Part shown: in pieces, positions 1-9,356 of the stretch
Position numbering within the stretch: the stretch's first letter is position 1
Layout of the letters: each line of letters opens with the position of its first letter
Source of the DNA: Methylococcales bacterium
GTDB lineage: Bacteria; Pseudomonadota; Gammaproteobacteria; Methylococcales; Methylomonadaceae
Assembly: GCA_030654015.1 (NCBI GenBank)
Contig: JAURYI010000073.1
Coordinates: 1-64,000, forward strand
Length of the DNA stretch: 64,000 nt
Direction: 5' to 3'
Position numbers and translations under genes: made by a program
Notes under the pieces: model-generated
Database searches by the model: none
What the model saw: the letters and a program-made list of their open reading frames with translations, nothing else
Told to the model about the DNA's origin: nothing

Positions 1-198
1 TTTTAGTCATTCTATTATGATACTATTTTTCATTGTTAATTTGTGTAGATAGCTATGCCTTGAAGGACTGGCAGTCATATTCCTGAAAACTGATACACAG
101 TTACTTACTTAACCGTCATTGTAAAATTTTTACCCGTTAATGTACATGATAGCCTAAGTGTTTCTGCTAGAATGCTTCGTTATTTTTGGAGCATCCTC

Positions 199-492
199 AT
201 GGACAAACAAACCGAATTAGAAGCCGCCGCCTTCCGCCACTTGGTCAGTCATTTACAACAACATACCGAAGTACAGAACATTGAACTAATGGTTTTGGCA
301 GATTTTTGTCGTAACTGTTTAGCAAAATGGCTGGTCGCCGCCGCCGAAGAACGCGGTGTTGACCTGAACTACGAACAAGCCAGAGAACAAGTGTACGGTA
401 TGCCCTACAGCGAATGGAAAGACCAGTTCCAACTCGAAGCCACAGAAGAACAGCTCGCCGCTTATCAGCGTAAGCAACAGGCGAAAGCCTAG
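199..492 (+). CDS. DUF1244 family protein
   Basis: ORF MDKQTELEAAAFRHLVSHLQ..VQNIELMVLADFCRNCLAKW matches the DUF1244 pattern; internal ATG at 199 preferred over ORF start 172. Confidence 0.8.
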   Translation: MDKQTELEAAAFRHLVSHLQQHTEVQNIELMVLADFCRNCLAKWLVAAAEERGVDLNYEQAREQVYGMPYSEWKDQFQLEATEEQLAAYQRKQQAKA

Positions 493-651
493 CTTAATAA
501 AGTAGGGTACGCTGCGCGTACCAAAAAGATTCCAAATCCACAGTGTAGCGCGTATTCATGGATAAGGTACGCACAGCGTCACTGCCATTAAGTTAAGGAA
601 AAACCCCAGCGGGGTAAAATGTTTGTAGACTCAGTGTTTAGATGATTTCAT

Positions 652-707
652 AGCCCCGTAGGAGTGAAATGTTGGATGAAAAACAAACATTTCACCCCTA
701 CGGGGCT
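652..707. repeat. inverted repeat AGCCCCGTAGGAGTGAAATGTT / AACATTTCACCCCTACGGGGCT
   Basis: 22-nt arms at 652-673 and 686-707 with one mismatch; related half-site at ~603-625. Confidence 0.75.
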
Positions 708-772
708 TGGAATACTCCTAAAATTGATAAATCGCCTTTATAACCGTTTAATTTTTGTCAGGAAAATAAATC

Positions 773-1174
773 ATGAGTAAAACACAGGTTATTGAAAGTC
801 GTTATAAAATTCAAGACAATCATATTATTGACACTAAAAAAGAAATAAACGCTGGTAAACCAATCTATATTAGAGATATTTTAGATTCTGGCAGTAACGA
901 ATTTAGTTCATCCAAAATTAGTGCTAAAGACCGTTTAGATATTGTTGGTCAAATGGGACTAAAAACATTAATCCCAGTCTTAGAGGAATGTTTTAAAAAT
1001 GGCAATAAAAATTATAACGCTTCACATGAAGCTCTCTTCGCTCTTAGTCGTTTATTAAATAATACATATCCACAGTTAACATTTTATCCAATGGAAGATT
1101 CTAATTCAAAACTGACAGTACAATTACTACAAAGCTCTATACATGATAATAAGTCAAGTAAGGAAACAATATGA
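773..1174 (+). CDS. hypothetical protein
   Basis: 133 aa ORF, AT-rich, no recognised domain. Confidence 0.5.
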   Translation: MSKTQVIESRYKIQDNHIIDTKKEINAGKPIYIRDILDSGSNEFSSSKISAKDRLDIVGQMGLKTLIPVLEECFKNGNKNYNASHEALFALSRLLNNTYPQLTFYPMEDSNSKLTVQLLQSSIHDNKSSKETI

Positions 1175-1234
1175 TTTTACATACCCCCATGCTGGAACAA
1201 ACACATTAGATAGAAATATTGAACAGCCAAGCGC

Positions 1235-1310
1235 GTAGGGTGGATAGAGGCACGAAACCCATCACAACTCCGTGTAAATAATGGGTTTCGCAAGCTCTAC
1301 CCATCCTACG
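1235..1310. repeat. imperfect palindromic repeat GTAGGGTGGATAGAG...CTCTACCCATCCTAC
   Basis: arms GTAGGGTGGATAGAG / CTCTACCCATCCTAC plus inner CGAAACCCAT / ATGGGTTTCG. Confidence 0.75.
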
Positions 1311-1377
1311 ATGCTAAGCAACTATTTTTAGCGTCGTAAATTGGGTAGCCTCTTTTTGTGATCCATCATAAAAACTC

Positions 1378-1410
1378 AGACCTGCGAGGTTTTAAAAACC
1401 TCGCAGGTCT
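1378..1410. repeat. palindromic repeat AGACCTGCGAGGTTTTAAAAACCTCGCAGGTCT
   Basis: 16-bp perfect arms; exact reverse-complement copy at 10581-10613. Confidence 0.9.
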
Positions 1411-1490
1411 CGATTGTATCGCGTCAATCTAGCATTCTTTGCCCCACTGCCCTACACTGCACACTTTATTTTCAGCACGGCAACACTTCC

Positions 1491-3404
1491 TTGACAGCAC
1501 TCACTGCATTTTTTAAACCGAATGGCGCGTTAGCCAACATAATCAAAGGTTATCAACCACGAGCCGCGCAACTGGAAATGGCGGAGGCGATTGAACGCGC
1601 CATAGAAAAACAACAGCATTTAATCGCCGAAGCGGGTACAGGGACGGGTAAAACCTTTGCTTATTTAGTGCCTGCGATTTTATCGGGTAAAAAAGTGATT
1701 ATTTCGACAGGGACGAAAAATCTGCAAGATCAGTTGTTTAACAAAGATTTACCGCTGATTCGCCGCGCACTGGGTCAGCCGTTTGTGGCTACGTTATTAA
1801 AAGGGCGGGCGAATTATCTGTGTACTTATCGCTTGGCTAATTCGCTCACTTCACACATTGGTTTCAGCCAGTTTGATGCCAAAGCCTTGGCGAAAATCAG
1901 CACTTGGGCAAAACGCACCGTCACAGGCGATATTGCGGAAATGGCAACGGTTGCCGATACTGAGCCTGTGTGGTTTAACGCCACGTCTACGCTGGACAAT
2001 TGTTTAGGCTCGGATTGTGATGATTACGACACCTGCTTTTTAATGCAGGCGCGTAAAAAAGCCAAAGAAGCGGATATTGTGGTGGTCAATCATCATGTGT
2101 TGTGTGCTGATTGGTCATTGCGTGATGGTGGTTTTGGCGAATTATTACCCAGTGCCGATGTGGTGATTATTGATGAAGCCCATCAATTGGCAGAAACCGC
2201 GAGTAATTTTTTAGGCATGACCGTAGGTGCAAAACAATTCAATGATTTGGCAGCCGACGCGCTGGTGGAATTCTTTAAAGATGCCACCGATATTCCTGAA
2301 TTGCGCACCGCCGCTGAAACGCTGGAACATGAAGTAAAAGATTTACGCCTTGCCTTTGGCGTAGACCAAAAGCGCGGCGAATGGCAGGACATTGAAAGCA
2401 ATCCGAAAATAATGGCGGCGTTGACCGCCGTACAGAAGCAGTTAGAAGCTCTGACGGAGCAGTTAAAAATCGCTTCGGTAAAAACCAAAGGCTTGGAAAC
2501 CTGTTATAAACGCAGTGATGAGCTGATTCAGCAACTGGAATTGATGCTGAAACCTGCGGATAATAAATGGATACGCTGGTACGAAATCCACAAACGAACC
2601 TTTACGCTCAATCGCACCCCGCTGAACATTGCCAGTGAATTTCAGAGCTTTATGCGTCAGCATCAAGCAACGTGGATTTTTACCTCCGCCACCCTCAGCG
2701 TTGCCAATCGGTTTGAGCATTTTTCCCATAATTTAGGCTTAAATGATGCCGCAAGTGACAGTTGGGAAAGTCCGTTTGATTACGCCAAACAAGCCTTGTT
2801 TTATCATCCTAAAAACCTGCCGCAACCGAATGACTTTGATTGCATTCCCCGTCTGGTTGAGTTTGCCTTGCCTGTATTGCAAGCCAGTCGCGGGCGGGCG
2901 TTTTTTCTGTTTACCAGCCACCGCGCGTTAAAACAAGCCGCTGAATTGCTGGAAGATAAATTGGATTATCCGTTGCTGGTGCAGGGAACGGTGTCGAAAA
3001 ACCGCTTGCTGGAACAATTTGAACAAGCGGGTAACGCGGTATTGTTAGGCACATCGAGTTTTTGGGAAGGCGTGGATGTGCGCGGCGAGGCGTTATCGTG
3101 CGTCATTATTGATAAACTACCGTTTGCGTCGCCGTTCGATCCCGTGTTAAAAGCCCGTCTGGATGCCATGACCCAACAAGGCAAAAATGCCTTTATGGAT
3201 TATCAAGTGCCGAATGCGGTGATTGCCTTGCGTCAAGGTATCGGGCGTTTGATTCGTGATGTGGAAGACAAAGGCGTGCTGATGATATGTGACCCCCGAT
3301 TATTAAAAAAAGCCTACGGGCAGATTTTTTTAGACAGTGTGCCGCCGATGCGCCGCACCCGTGATATTGCCGATGTACAGGCATTTTTTGATTCCAATTT
3401 ATAG
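1491..3404 (+). CDS. yoaA: ATP-dependent DNA helicase, DinG/YoaA family
   Basis: Walker A EAGTGTGKT, DEAH box, four-Cys Fe-S region (C..C....C....C around NCLGSDCDDYDTC), SATL and GRLIR motifs; possible TTG start. Confidence 0.88.
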   Translation: MTALTAFFKPNGALANIIKGYQPRAAQLEMAEAIERAIEKQQHLIAEAGTGTGKTFAYLVPAILSGKKVIISTGTKNLQDQLFNKDLPLIRRALGQPFVATLLKGRANYLCTYRLANSLTSHIGFSQFDAKALAKISTWAKRTVTGDIAEMATVADTEPVWFNATSTLDNCLGSDCDDYDTCFLMQARKKAKEADIVVVNHHVLCADWSLRDGGFGELLPSADVVIIDEAHQLAETASNFLGMTVGAKQFNDLAADALVEFFKDATDIPELRTAAETLEHEVKDLRLAFGVDQKRGEWQDIESNPKIMAALTAVQKQLEALTEQLKIASVKTKGLETCYKRSDELIQQLELMLKPADNKWIRWYEIHKRTFTLNRTPLNIASEFQSFMRQHQATWIFTSATLSVANRFEHFSHNLGLNDAASDSWESPFDYAKQALFYHPKNLPQPNDFDCIPRLVEFALPVLQASRGRAFFLFTSHRALKQAAELLEDKLDYPLLVQGTVSKNRLLEQFEQAGNAVLLGTSSFWEGVDVRGEALSCVIIDKLPFASPFDPVLKARLDAMTQQGKNAFMDYQVPNAVIALRQGIGRLIRDVEDKGVLMICDPRLLKKAYGQIFLDSVPPMRRTRDIADVQAFFDSNL

Positions 3405-3420
3405 ACCCAGAGACTAAACA

Positions 3421-4122
3421 ATGAAATTATTAGCCGTAGAAACTGCGACTGAAGCGTGTTCCGCCGCTTTATATGTGGATGGTGCGATTAGCGAACGCTT
3501 TGAACTTGCACCCAGACATCACACCAAGCTGATTTTGCCGATGATTGATGAGTTAATGCGTGAAGCGGGATTAAAACCCAGCGAATTGGACGCACTCGCC
3601 TTTGGTTGCGGGCCGGGGTCGTTTACGGGTATTCGTATTGCGACGGGTGTGATTCAAGGGATTGCGTTAGGTGCCGATTTGCCTGTGGTGTGTGTGTCTA
3701 CCTTAGCGGCTATGGCACAGGAATTGTTTGACCGCACCAATAACACGCTGGCCTTTACCGCGATAGATGCACGCATGGACGAAATTTTTTGGGGCGTGTA
3801 TCAGCGTGACGCGCTGGGTTTTGCTGAACTGATAGGTAATGAATCGGTGACTCCTGCCGCTTTAGTGGAATGTGCTGTTGCGGATGCAGGTGTCGGCATT
3901 GGTTCAGGCTGGGGCGTGTATGCTGATGTACTCATGGAGCGATTGGCTGGGCGCGTGCGTCATTATGAATCCGATAATCTGCCCAGAGCGGCGCTGATTG
4001 CCCGTTTAGGGGTGCGTGGTTTTGAACAAGGTTTAGCCGTTCCCGTTGAACTGGCAACGCCCGTGTATTTGCGTGATAAAGTCGCAAAAACGGAAGCAGA
4101 ACGGCGGTTAGGAGTCCAATAG
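3421..4122 (+). CDS. tsaB: tRNA threonylcarbamoyladenosine biosynthesis protein TsaB
   Basis: MKLLAVETATEACSAALY ... FGCGPGSFTGIRIATGVIQGIA typical of TsaB. Confidence 0.92.
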   Translation: MKLLAVETATEACSAALYVDGAISERFELAPRHHTKLILPMIDELMREAGLKPSELDALAFGCGPGSFTGIRIATGVIQGIALGADLPVVCVSTLAAMAQELFDRTNNTLAFTAIDARMDEIFWGVYQRDALGFAELIGNESVTPAALVECAVADAGVGIGSGWGVYADVLMERLAGRVRHYESDNLPRAALIARLGVRGFEQGLAVPVELATPVYLRDKVAKTEAERRLGVQ

Positions 4123-4141
4123 CAGTTAAACCTGCGTTTAG

Positions 4142-4207
4142 ATTTAGGAGTCCAAGGCATGACTTGGACTTTTAAAAACGTCCAAAACGTGTTTTGGACT
4201 CCTAAAT
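4142..4207. repeat. palindromic repeat with ATTTAGGAGTCCAA / TTGGACTCCTAAAT arms
   Basis: 14-nt perfect inverted arms (4142-4155, 4194-4207) enclosing a second pair; extra half-site AGGAGTCCAA at the tsaB stop. Confidence 0.85.
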
Positions 4208-4231
4208 AAATAACAACTACGGAAACGAACC

Positions 4232-4690
4232 ATGAATTACTGGCTAATGAAATCCGAACCTGACACCTTTAGCATTGATGATTTGGCGAATCGCCCCGCA
4301 CAGACTGAACCGTGGGATGGTGTGCGTAATTATCAGGCGCGCAATATGATGCGGGATGACATGAAACTAGGCGATTTGGTGTTTTTTTACCATTCCAACT
4401 GCACGGAAGCGGGTATCGTCGGCATCATAGAAGTAGTCAAAGAAGGTTATCCTGATTGTTCTGCGTTTGATCCTGAGGATAAACATTTTGACCCGAAAAG
4501 TGATAAAAGCAAGCCGCGCTGGATGCGGGTTGATGTGCGCTATGTCAGGAAATTAGCCCGCACTATCAGCCTGAAAGAACTGAAAACCAAAGCTGAATTG
4601 ACGGATTTTACGCTGGTAAAAAATGGCAATCGTTTATCCATTATGCCTGTCAGTCAGGCGCAATGGGATTTTATTCTGTCCTTGGAGTAA
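4232..4690 (+). CDS. EVE domain-containing protein
   Basis: MNYWLMKSEPDTFSIDDL...WDGVRNYQARNMMRDDMKLGDLVFFYHSN typical of the EVE family. Confidence 0.92.
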   Translation: MNYWLMKSEPDTFSIDDLANRPAQTEPWDGVRNYQARNMMRDDMKLGDLVFFYHSNCTEAGIVGIIEVVKEGYPDCSAFDPEDKHFDPKSDKSKPRWMRVDVRYVRKLARTISLKELKTKAELTDFTLVKNGNRLSIMPVSQAQWDFILSLE

Positions 4691-4695
4691 TCCCT

Positions 4696-5250
4696 GTGAA
4701 CTCAGAACAATCGTTTATTAACGCCACGCAAACATGGTTAAGCTCTATTATTATTGCCCACAATATCTGCCCGTTCGCAAAACGTGAGCAAGAACGCGGC
4801 AGTATTCGTTTTAGCGTGGTGCAGGATTACGATACGGAAGCCTGTTTATTGAATTTGCTACAGGAATGTGCGCGCCTCGATAGCGATAATGCTATTGAAA
4901 CCACGCTGTTGATTTATCCGAATGCGTTTAAATCGTTTGATGATTATCTGGATTTTGTGGCGGTTGCCGAAGATTTATTAATCGACCAAGGCTATGAAGG
5001 CGTATATCAACTGGCGAGTTTTCATCCTGATTATTATTTTGAAGGCGCAAAACTGGATGACCCTGAAAATTATACCAATCGTTCACCCTACCCGATGCTG
5101 CATTTATTACGCGAAACCAGCATTGACCGCGCGGTGAGCAGTTATCCCGATGTGGACAATATTCCACAACGCAATATCGAATTAATGCGCCATTTGGGCT
5201 TGGATAAATTGAAAACTTTATTGGCGGCGTGTTATTCATCGGGCGCATAG
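4696..5250 (+). CDS. DUF1415 domain-containing protein
   Basis: WLSSIIIAHNICPFAKRE...ASFHPDYYFEG..DPENYTNRSPYPMLHLLRE matches DUF1415; GTG start at 4696 proposed. Confidence 0.85.
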   Translation: MNSEQSFINATQTWLSSIIIAHNICPFAKREQERGSIRFSVVQDYDTEACLLNLLQECARLDSDNAIETTLLIYPNAFKSFDDYLDFVAVAEDLLIDQGYEGVYQLASFHPDYYFEGAKLDDPENYTNRSPYPMLHLLRETSIDRAVSSYPDVDNIPQRNIELMRHLGLDKLKTLLAACYSSGA

Positions 5251-5292
5251 TGTTATGATTCAAGCATTCAAAACCTTACAAAAAACAGCACT

Positions 5293-5895
5293 ATGAAACC
5301 ATTTAAGAATTTTTTTCGCTCTGAGCGGTTTGAAATGGATTGGCGACCTTTGGTGGCACAGGGCATTGTCATCATGTTAATCGGCATCGCACTGGTACTG
5401 GTGTGTACAGTACGCCCTAATGTCATTATTTTGTCGGCAAGAGACTTATCGTGGTTGCCTGCCAGTGGTATGGTGATTTTAGCGTTAGGATTGGTGGAGT
5501 GTCTTGATGCGTTTCTGGCTGAGGAAACCCGCGATTTTCTGCAAAATCTGCAAGTCGGCGTATTGGATACGGTTATCGGGGCATTAATTATTCTGAGTGT
5601 CGCCGAAGAACCTGCGCGTTTTAGTATGATGATTGCCAATTATTTGATTGTACGCGGTGTGGTGCGTGTTACCTTGATTTATGCCTTGCAAATGCCCCGC
5701 GCCGCATTGTCTTCCATTGGCGGTTTTTTATCGGTCATTATGGGTTTTATGATTTGGATGGGCTGGCCGTCAACCGCTGGCTGGTTTCTGTCGTTGTGTT
5801 TGAATATTGAAATTGCGGTGCGCGGCTGGGCAATTATTATTTTCGCGCTGTGGGTAAAACAACAAACCGACACTGAGTTGTTACGCGCCCGCTAA
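5293..5895 (+). CDS. multi-pass membrane protein (HdeD-like organisation)
   Basis: 200 aa with about six hydrophobic segments. Confidence 0.55.
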   Translation: MKPFKNFFRSERFEMDWRPLVAQGIVIMLIGIALVLVCTVRPNVIILSARDLSWLPASGMVILALGLVECLDAFLAEETRDFLQNLQVGVLDTVIGALIILSVAEEPARFSMMIANYLIVRGVVRVTLIYALQMPRAALSSIGGFLSVIMGFMIWMGWPSTAGWFLSLCLNIEIAVRGWAIIIFALWVKQQTDTELLRAR

Positions 5896-5901
5896 TGTAT
5901 G

Positions 5902-5925
5902 CGGGACGCGCTTAAGCGCGTCCCG
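5902..5925. terminator. perfect 24-nt palindrome between convergent genes
   Basis: CGGGACGCGCTTAAGCGCGTCCCG. Confidence 0.5.
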
Positions 5926-5936
5926 ATGCAGGCTGA

Positions 5937-6689
5937 TTATTCCTTAGGACTCTCAGGCTCATCTGTACTGTCAGTTTGAGTTTCTGGCTCTATTTCTGGC
6001 TCTATTTCTGGCTTTGCGTCTGCGTCTGCTGCCTGTTCAGCTGTGTCGCTTGATGCCTCATTTTCCGCTTCATCGCTTGCCGATGTGTCGTCTAATGTCT
6101 TCATAAACATCACAAACCACAGTTGATTTTTCGCTTTATCAAGGTCAGGGTCGCCCATAATTTCTTCGGCATCGGGTAAATAGCCGCTGTTTTTGGCATT
6201 TTCCAAGGCTTCTAAACAGGCTTGCTTTTCGTCGCGCAAGGCATGAATACAGGCAATATTATAAGCGGCTGAATTTGCTTGAATAGCATTGGCTTTATCA
6301 AAGTAATTTCTCGCCATTGAATAAGTTTCATCATAACAATCAACGCCTTCCAGTCTTGCCAAGTCCATAAAAGCCACGCCGACATTAATCGCCGAACCCA
6401 GATAAGACGGGTTAAGCAATAAACAAAAATAAAATTTCGCAATCGCTTCTTGATAGAGCTTAACGGCTTCATCACCTGTTTTGGTTTTTGCCTGATGCAA
6501 TAAGGCAAAACCCCAGTTGTATAAAGTTTCAGAACGCAATGGATCGCCGAGTAACACCTCAGCATAATTATGATATGCCGCGTTATATAAGACATCTGCG
6601 GCTTGACTTTCGCTTGCGCGTGCTTTTGCGGTGTCATTAATTGCCGTGGTCAGGGCTTTTTTCTTAGTGAATGATTCTAACAGTGACAT
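5937..6689 (-). CDS. TPR-like repeat protein with acidic C-terminal tail
   Basis: helical repeat pattern (ADVLYNAAYHNYAEVL.., LYQEAIAKFYFCLLLNPSYLGSAINVGVA); EIEPEIEPET tail. Confidence 0.55.
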   Translation of the reverse strand: MSLLESFTKKKALTTAINDTAKARASESQAADVLYNAAYHNYAEVLLGDPLRSETLYNWGFALLHQAKTKTGDEAVKLYQEAIAKFYFCLLLNPSYLGSAINVGVAFMDLARLEGVDCYDETYSMARNYFDKANAIQANSAAYNIACIHALRDEKQACLEALENAKNSGYLPDAEEIMGDPDLDKAKNQLWFVMFMKTLDDTSASDEAENEASSDTAEQAADADAKPEIEPEIEPETQTDSTDEPESPKE

Positions 6690-6695
6690 AGTATT

Positions 6696-7028
6696 TTACT
6701 GGGCTGCGATTGCAAAACTGTGTACCCACGCCAGACCGTCATCGTTCCATGTCATGCCTGCGTGCATTTTTAAGATGATGTCTTTATACATGGCTAAACT
6801 GGGATAACCTTCGGCTTGCGCGTGTGCATCGGTCATGTCGCCTAAACGCTGACGCTGTACATCGGTGACGATAAATTTTACGCCTTCCAGTTCAAAGGTT
6901 TCATTCGGATACGCATAAAGCCCATCACGACGCTGTTCGGTTTTCGTTCCTGCCAGTGCTGAGGCAACTAATTTGGGGTGCGTGACCAGTCGTTCGATTG
7001 AACAGGTTCTTTCAGGGTAGTTATCCAT
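6696..7028 (-). CDS. ASCH/PUA-like domain protein
   Basis: FIVTDVQRQRLGDMTDAHAQAEGYPSLAMYKD ASCH-like pattern; start MDNYPERTC preferred. Confidence 0.65.
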   Translation of the reverse strand: MDNYPERTCSIERLVTHPKLVASALAGTKTEQRRDGLYAYPNETFELEGVKFIVTDVQRQRLGDMTDAHAQAEGYPSLAMYKDIILKMHAGMTWNDDGLAWVHSFAIAAQ

Positions 7029-7072
7029 GGTAAATCTCATGAGGGTTAAAAGGTGTCATTGTATAGCAGTTT

Positions 7073-7101
7073 GTAAAGACGTTGCACTGCAACGTCTCTA
7101 C
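7073..7101. repeat. palindromic repeat GTAAAGACGTTGCACTGCAACGTCTCTAC
   Basis: near-perfect inverted arms; core GACGTTGC/GCAACGTC also at 30940-30965. Confidence 0.75.
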
Positions 7102-7109
7102 CGTATTTA

Positions 7110-7652
7110 TTAATGGGTTAATAACCATTGCTGAACTTGATGACCTGCCTGTTGCGTTAAGTGTGCAAACCCTGCCACTGCACCCTTTGCGTCAGCTGTT
7201 ACGGTCGCTTGTTGCAAATGAAACGCCTGCGTGGCAAGCAGTGGTTCAGCATCCGAAGCATACAACTCAACAACAAAATTTAATACCACTCGTGCGTGTT
7301 GGGCGGCATCAAATTGTTGTTCAAAATCAAGCAAGTGAATACTTAAACGGTGCTTGGAAAATTGACCGCTGGTCAGCAGTTGTTGTTTAAATAATTCGGC
7401 AGGAGGTGCAATCCATTTATCCAGATTGTAACAGCGTAACTCGGTGGGTGCGGCATAGAGCAGACGATAATGAATACAGTCATTAGCCAACCACGCGGGG
7501 CTGTCTATACTGATGTCGGCTTTTATTTTGCTTGTAACTTGGGGTGCGGTACGCACGACAACGACCCCGAAATCATGCAATGCAACATTTTTAGCGGTTG
7601 TACCACACGCCGAACTTAACATTATCAGCACAGCGATTAATAAACGACTCAT
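7110..7652 (-). CDS. ABC-type transport auxiliary lipoprotein (PqiC-like)
   Basis: lipobox MSRLLIAVLIMLSSACG; last gene of MCE operon. Confidence 0.7.
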   Translation of the reverse strand: MSRLLIAVLIMLSSACGTTAKNVALHDFGVVVVRTAPQVTSKIKADISIDSPAWLANDCIHYRLLYAAPTELRCYNLDKWIAPPAELFKQQLLTSGQFSKHRLSIHLLDFEQQFDAAQHARVVLNFVVELYASDAEPLLATQAFHLQQATVTADAKGAVAGFAHLTQQAGHQVQQWLLTH

Positions 7653-8587
7653 TTGACTTCCTCATAATCAGGTTCACCTGGGGCGGGTTGAGCAGCTGGT
7701 GTGCCGAATAATAATGACTGCGGGTTATTTTTCAGCAACGTAGCCGTGCTTTTTACTTCGCGTGAGGTGGCTTGTAAATCAATGAGCAGAGCATTCATTT
7801 TCGGCAAGGTTTTTTGTATCAGAATATCGCCCATATCTTTACCTGTATCAGCGAAACTACCTGCTTTGTCAGTGAGCTGCCCCGTTTTAGCACTCAACGT
7901 GCGTAATTCTTTGCTTAAAGTTTGCAATTCGGCGGTTAAGCCGTTGATGTGTTTCAGCGTCTTTTGCGCATCGTGGCTTAAGTCAGGAATACTGACCAGT
8001 GCCTTATCAAGGCTTTTATTCAAGTCGATTAGTTTATCACTCAGTTTTTTTAAATTGCCCAGAATATCACCGACATTTTCCACATTTTCATCGCTTAATA
8101 ACGCATCCAAACGCATCATGACATGATCGGCTTTTACCAGTATTTTCTCCCCTGAATCTAATAGTTTATCGGTCATCGACGGTACTAGGGGAATACGATA
8201 GGCTTTATTATTATTGTTGGGAGGCAAGGTTTCGGTAATGTGACCTGCATCGGCTAATTGAATCTGCGTTAAACCCGTTACGCCCTTTAAGCGTAAAGTC
8301 GCAAATACGCCTCTGGTAAAAATAATATTTTTATCGACTTCAATCGGCATCAGAATAATGCTGGAGTCCTCGGGATCGAATTTGATTTTAAGCACTTTGC
8401 CGACTGCAATACCACGATAAAACACCGTTGATTCAGGATTAAGCCCCGCCACCGCTTCGTGCGTGGCAATCATATAAATGTTACGCTCGCGTTCAAAATG
8501 CCCTATCCAGTAAATAATGCCAGTCACTGCCACCACAAAAACAACCAGAAATAGCCCTGTTATCAATGCGTGCTTATTTTTACCCAT
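7649..8587 (-). CDS. MlaD/MCE family protein
   Basis: single N-terminal TM followed by MCE domain (GLNPESTVFYRGIAVGKVLKIKFD). Confidence 0.88.
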   Translation of the reverse strand: MGKNKHALITGLFLVVFVVAVTGIIYWIGHFERERNIYMIATHEAVAGLNPESTVFYRGIAVGKVLKIKFDPEDSSIILMPIEVDKNIIFTRGVFATLRLKGVTGLTQIQLADAGHITETLPPNNNNKAYRIPLVPSMTDKLLDSGEKILVKADHVMMRLDALLSDENVENVGDILGNLKKLSDKLIDLNKSLDKALVSIPDLSHDAQKTLKHINGLTAELQTLSKELRTLSAKTGQLTDKAGSFADTGKDMGDILIQKTLPKMNALLIDLQATSREVKSTATLLKNNPQSLLFGTPAAQPAPGEPDYEEVK

Positions 8588-9356
8588 GCGTCGCCTCTCG
8601 ATATTGAAATACCCGCTGTGCGCGTTTATTGTAAAAAAACTTCTTAATGAACGGATGTTTACTGCTTAACACCTCTGCCAGCGTGCCGAATGCAATCAGT
8701 TGATTATCCGCAAGTACCGCGACTTTGGTACATAAATCCCGCAGAATATCCAAATCATGCGTCACCATAAACACCGTAAAATTAAGCGTGTGATGCAGTT
8801 CGGACAACAGGCTGACAAAATCTTCACTGGAAATGGGGTCGAGTCCTGAGGTGGGTTCATCGAGTAATAACAGACTGGGTTCAAGCACCATTGAGCGTGC
8901 CAGTGCGACGCGCTTAATCATACCACCCGACAAATCGGCAGGTTTTAACCACGCATCGTGTTCAGACAGACCGACCATAGACAGCTTCATAAATACAATG
9001 CGAGCTATCAAATCCTCGTCATGCAAGCCGATTTCGCGCAGAGGAAAGGCGATGTTATCAAACACATTCAATACGCTGAACAACGCGCCTTTTTGAAACA
9101 ACACGCCGCAATCATAGCGCAACCATTGTCCGTGGTCGGCGGTGACCTTTTGCAAGGATTTACCCATTACGAACACCTCACCCTGACTCGGTTGTTGCAA
9201 GCCAATCACTTCGCGTAGCAAGGTGGTTTTACCGCACCCAGACTCGCCGACCACGCCCAATATTTCGCCCTGTTCAAGATTAAAAGTAATATCTTTATGC
9301 ACCACTTTATCACCAAAGCGCGTCCAGATATGTTCAAACTGTATGGCGTAGGTCAT
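8580..9356 (-). CDS. ABC transporter ATP-binding protein (MlaF-like)
   Basis: Walker A GESGCGKTT, signature LSGGMIKRVALAR, Walker B LLLLDEPTSGLDP. Confidence 0.92.
   Translation of the reverse strand: MTYAIQFEHIWTRFGDKVVHKDITFNLEQGEILGVVGESGCGKTTLLREVIGLQQPSQGEVFVMGKSLQKVTADHGQWLRYDCGVLFQKGALFSVLNVFDNIAFPLREIGLHDEDLIARIVFMKLSMVGLSEHDAWLKPADLSGGMIKRVALARSMVLEPSLLLLDEPTSGLDPISSEDFVSLLSELHHTLNFTVFMVTHDLDILRDLCTKVAVLADNQLIAFGTLAEVLSSKHPFIKKFFYNKRAQRVFQYREATHG

Noticed and set aside
7082-7390. 102-aa plus-strand ORF
   Set aside because: Starts in a repeat and is antisense to the PqiC-like lipoprotein gene.
7701-8126. 141-aa plus-strand ORF
   Set aside because: Antisense to the MCE gene with composition mirroring its coiled region.
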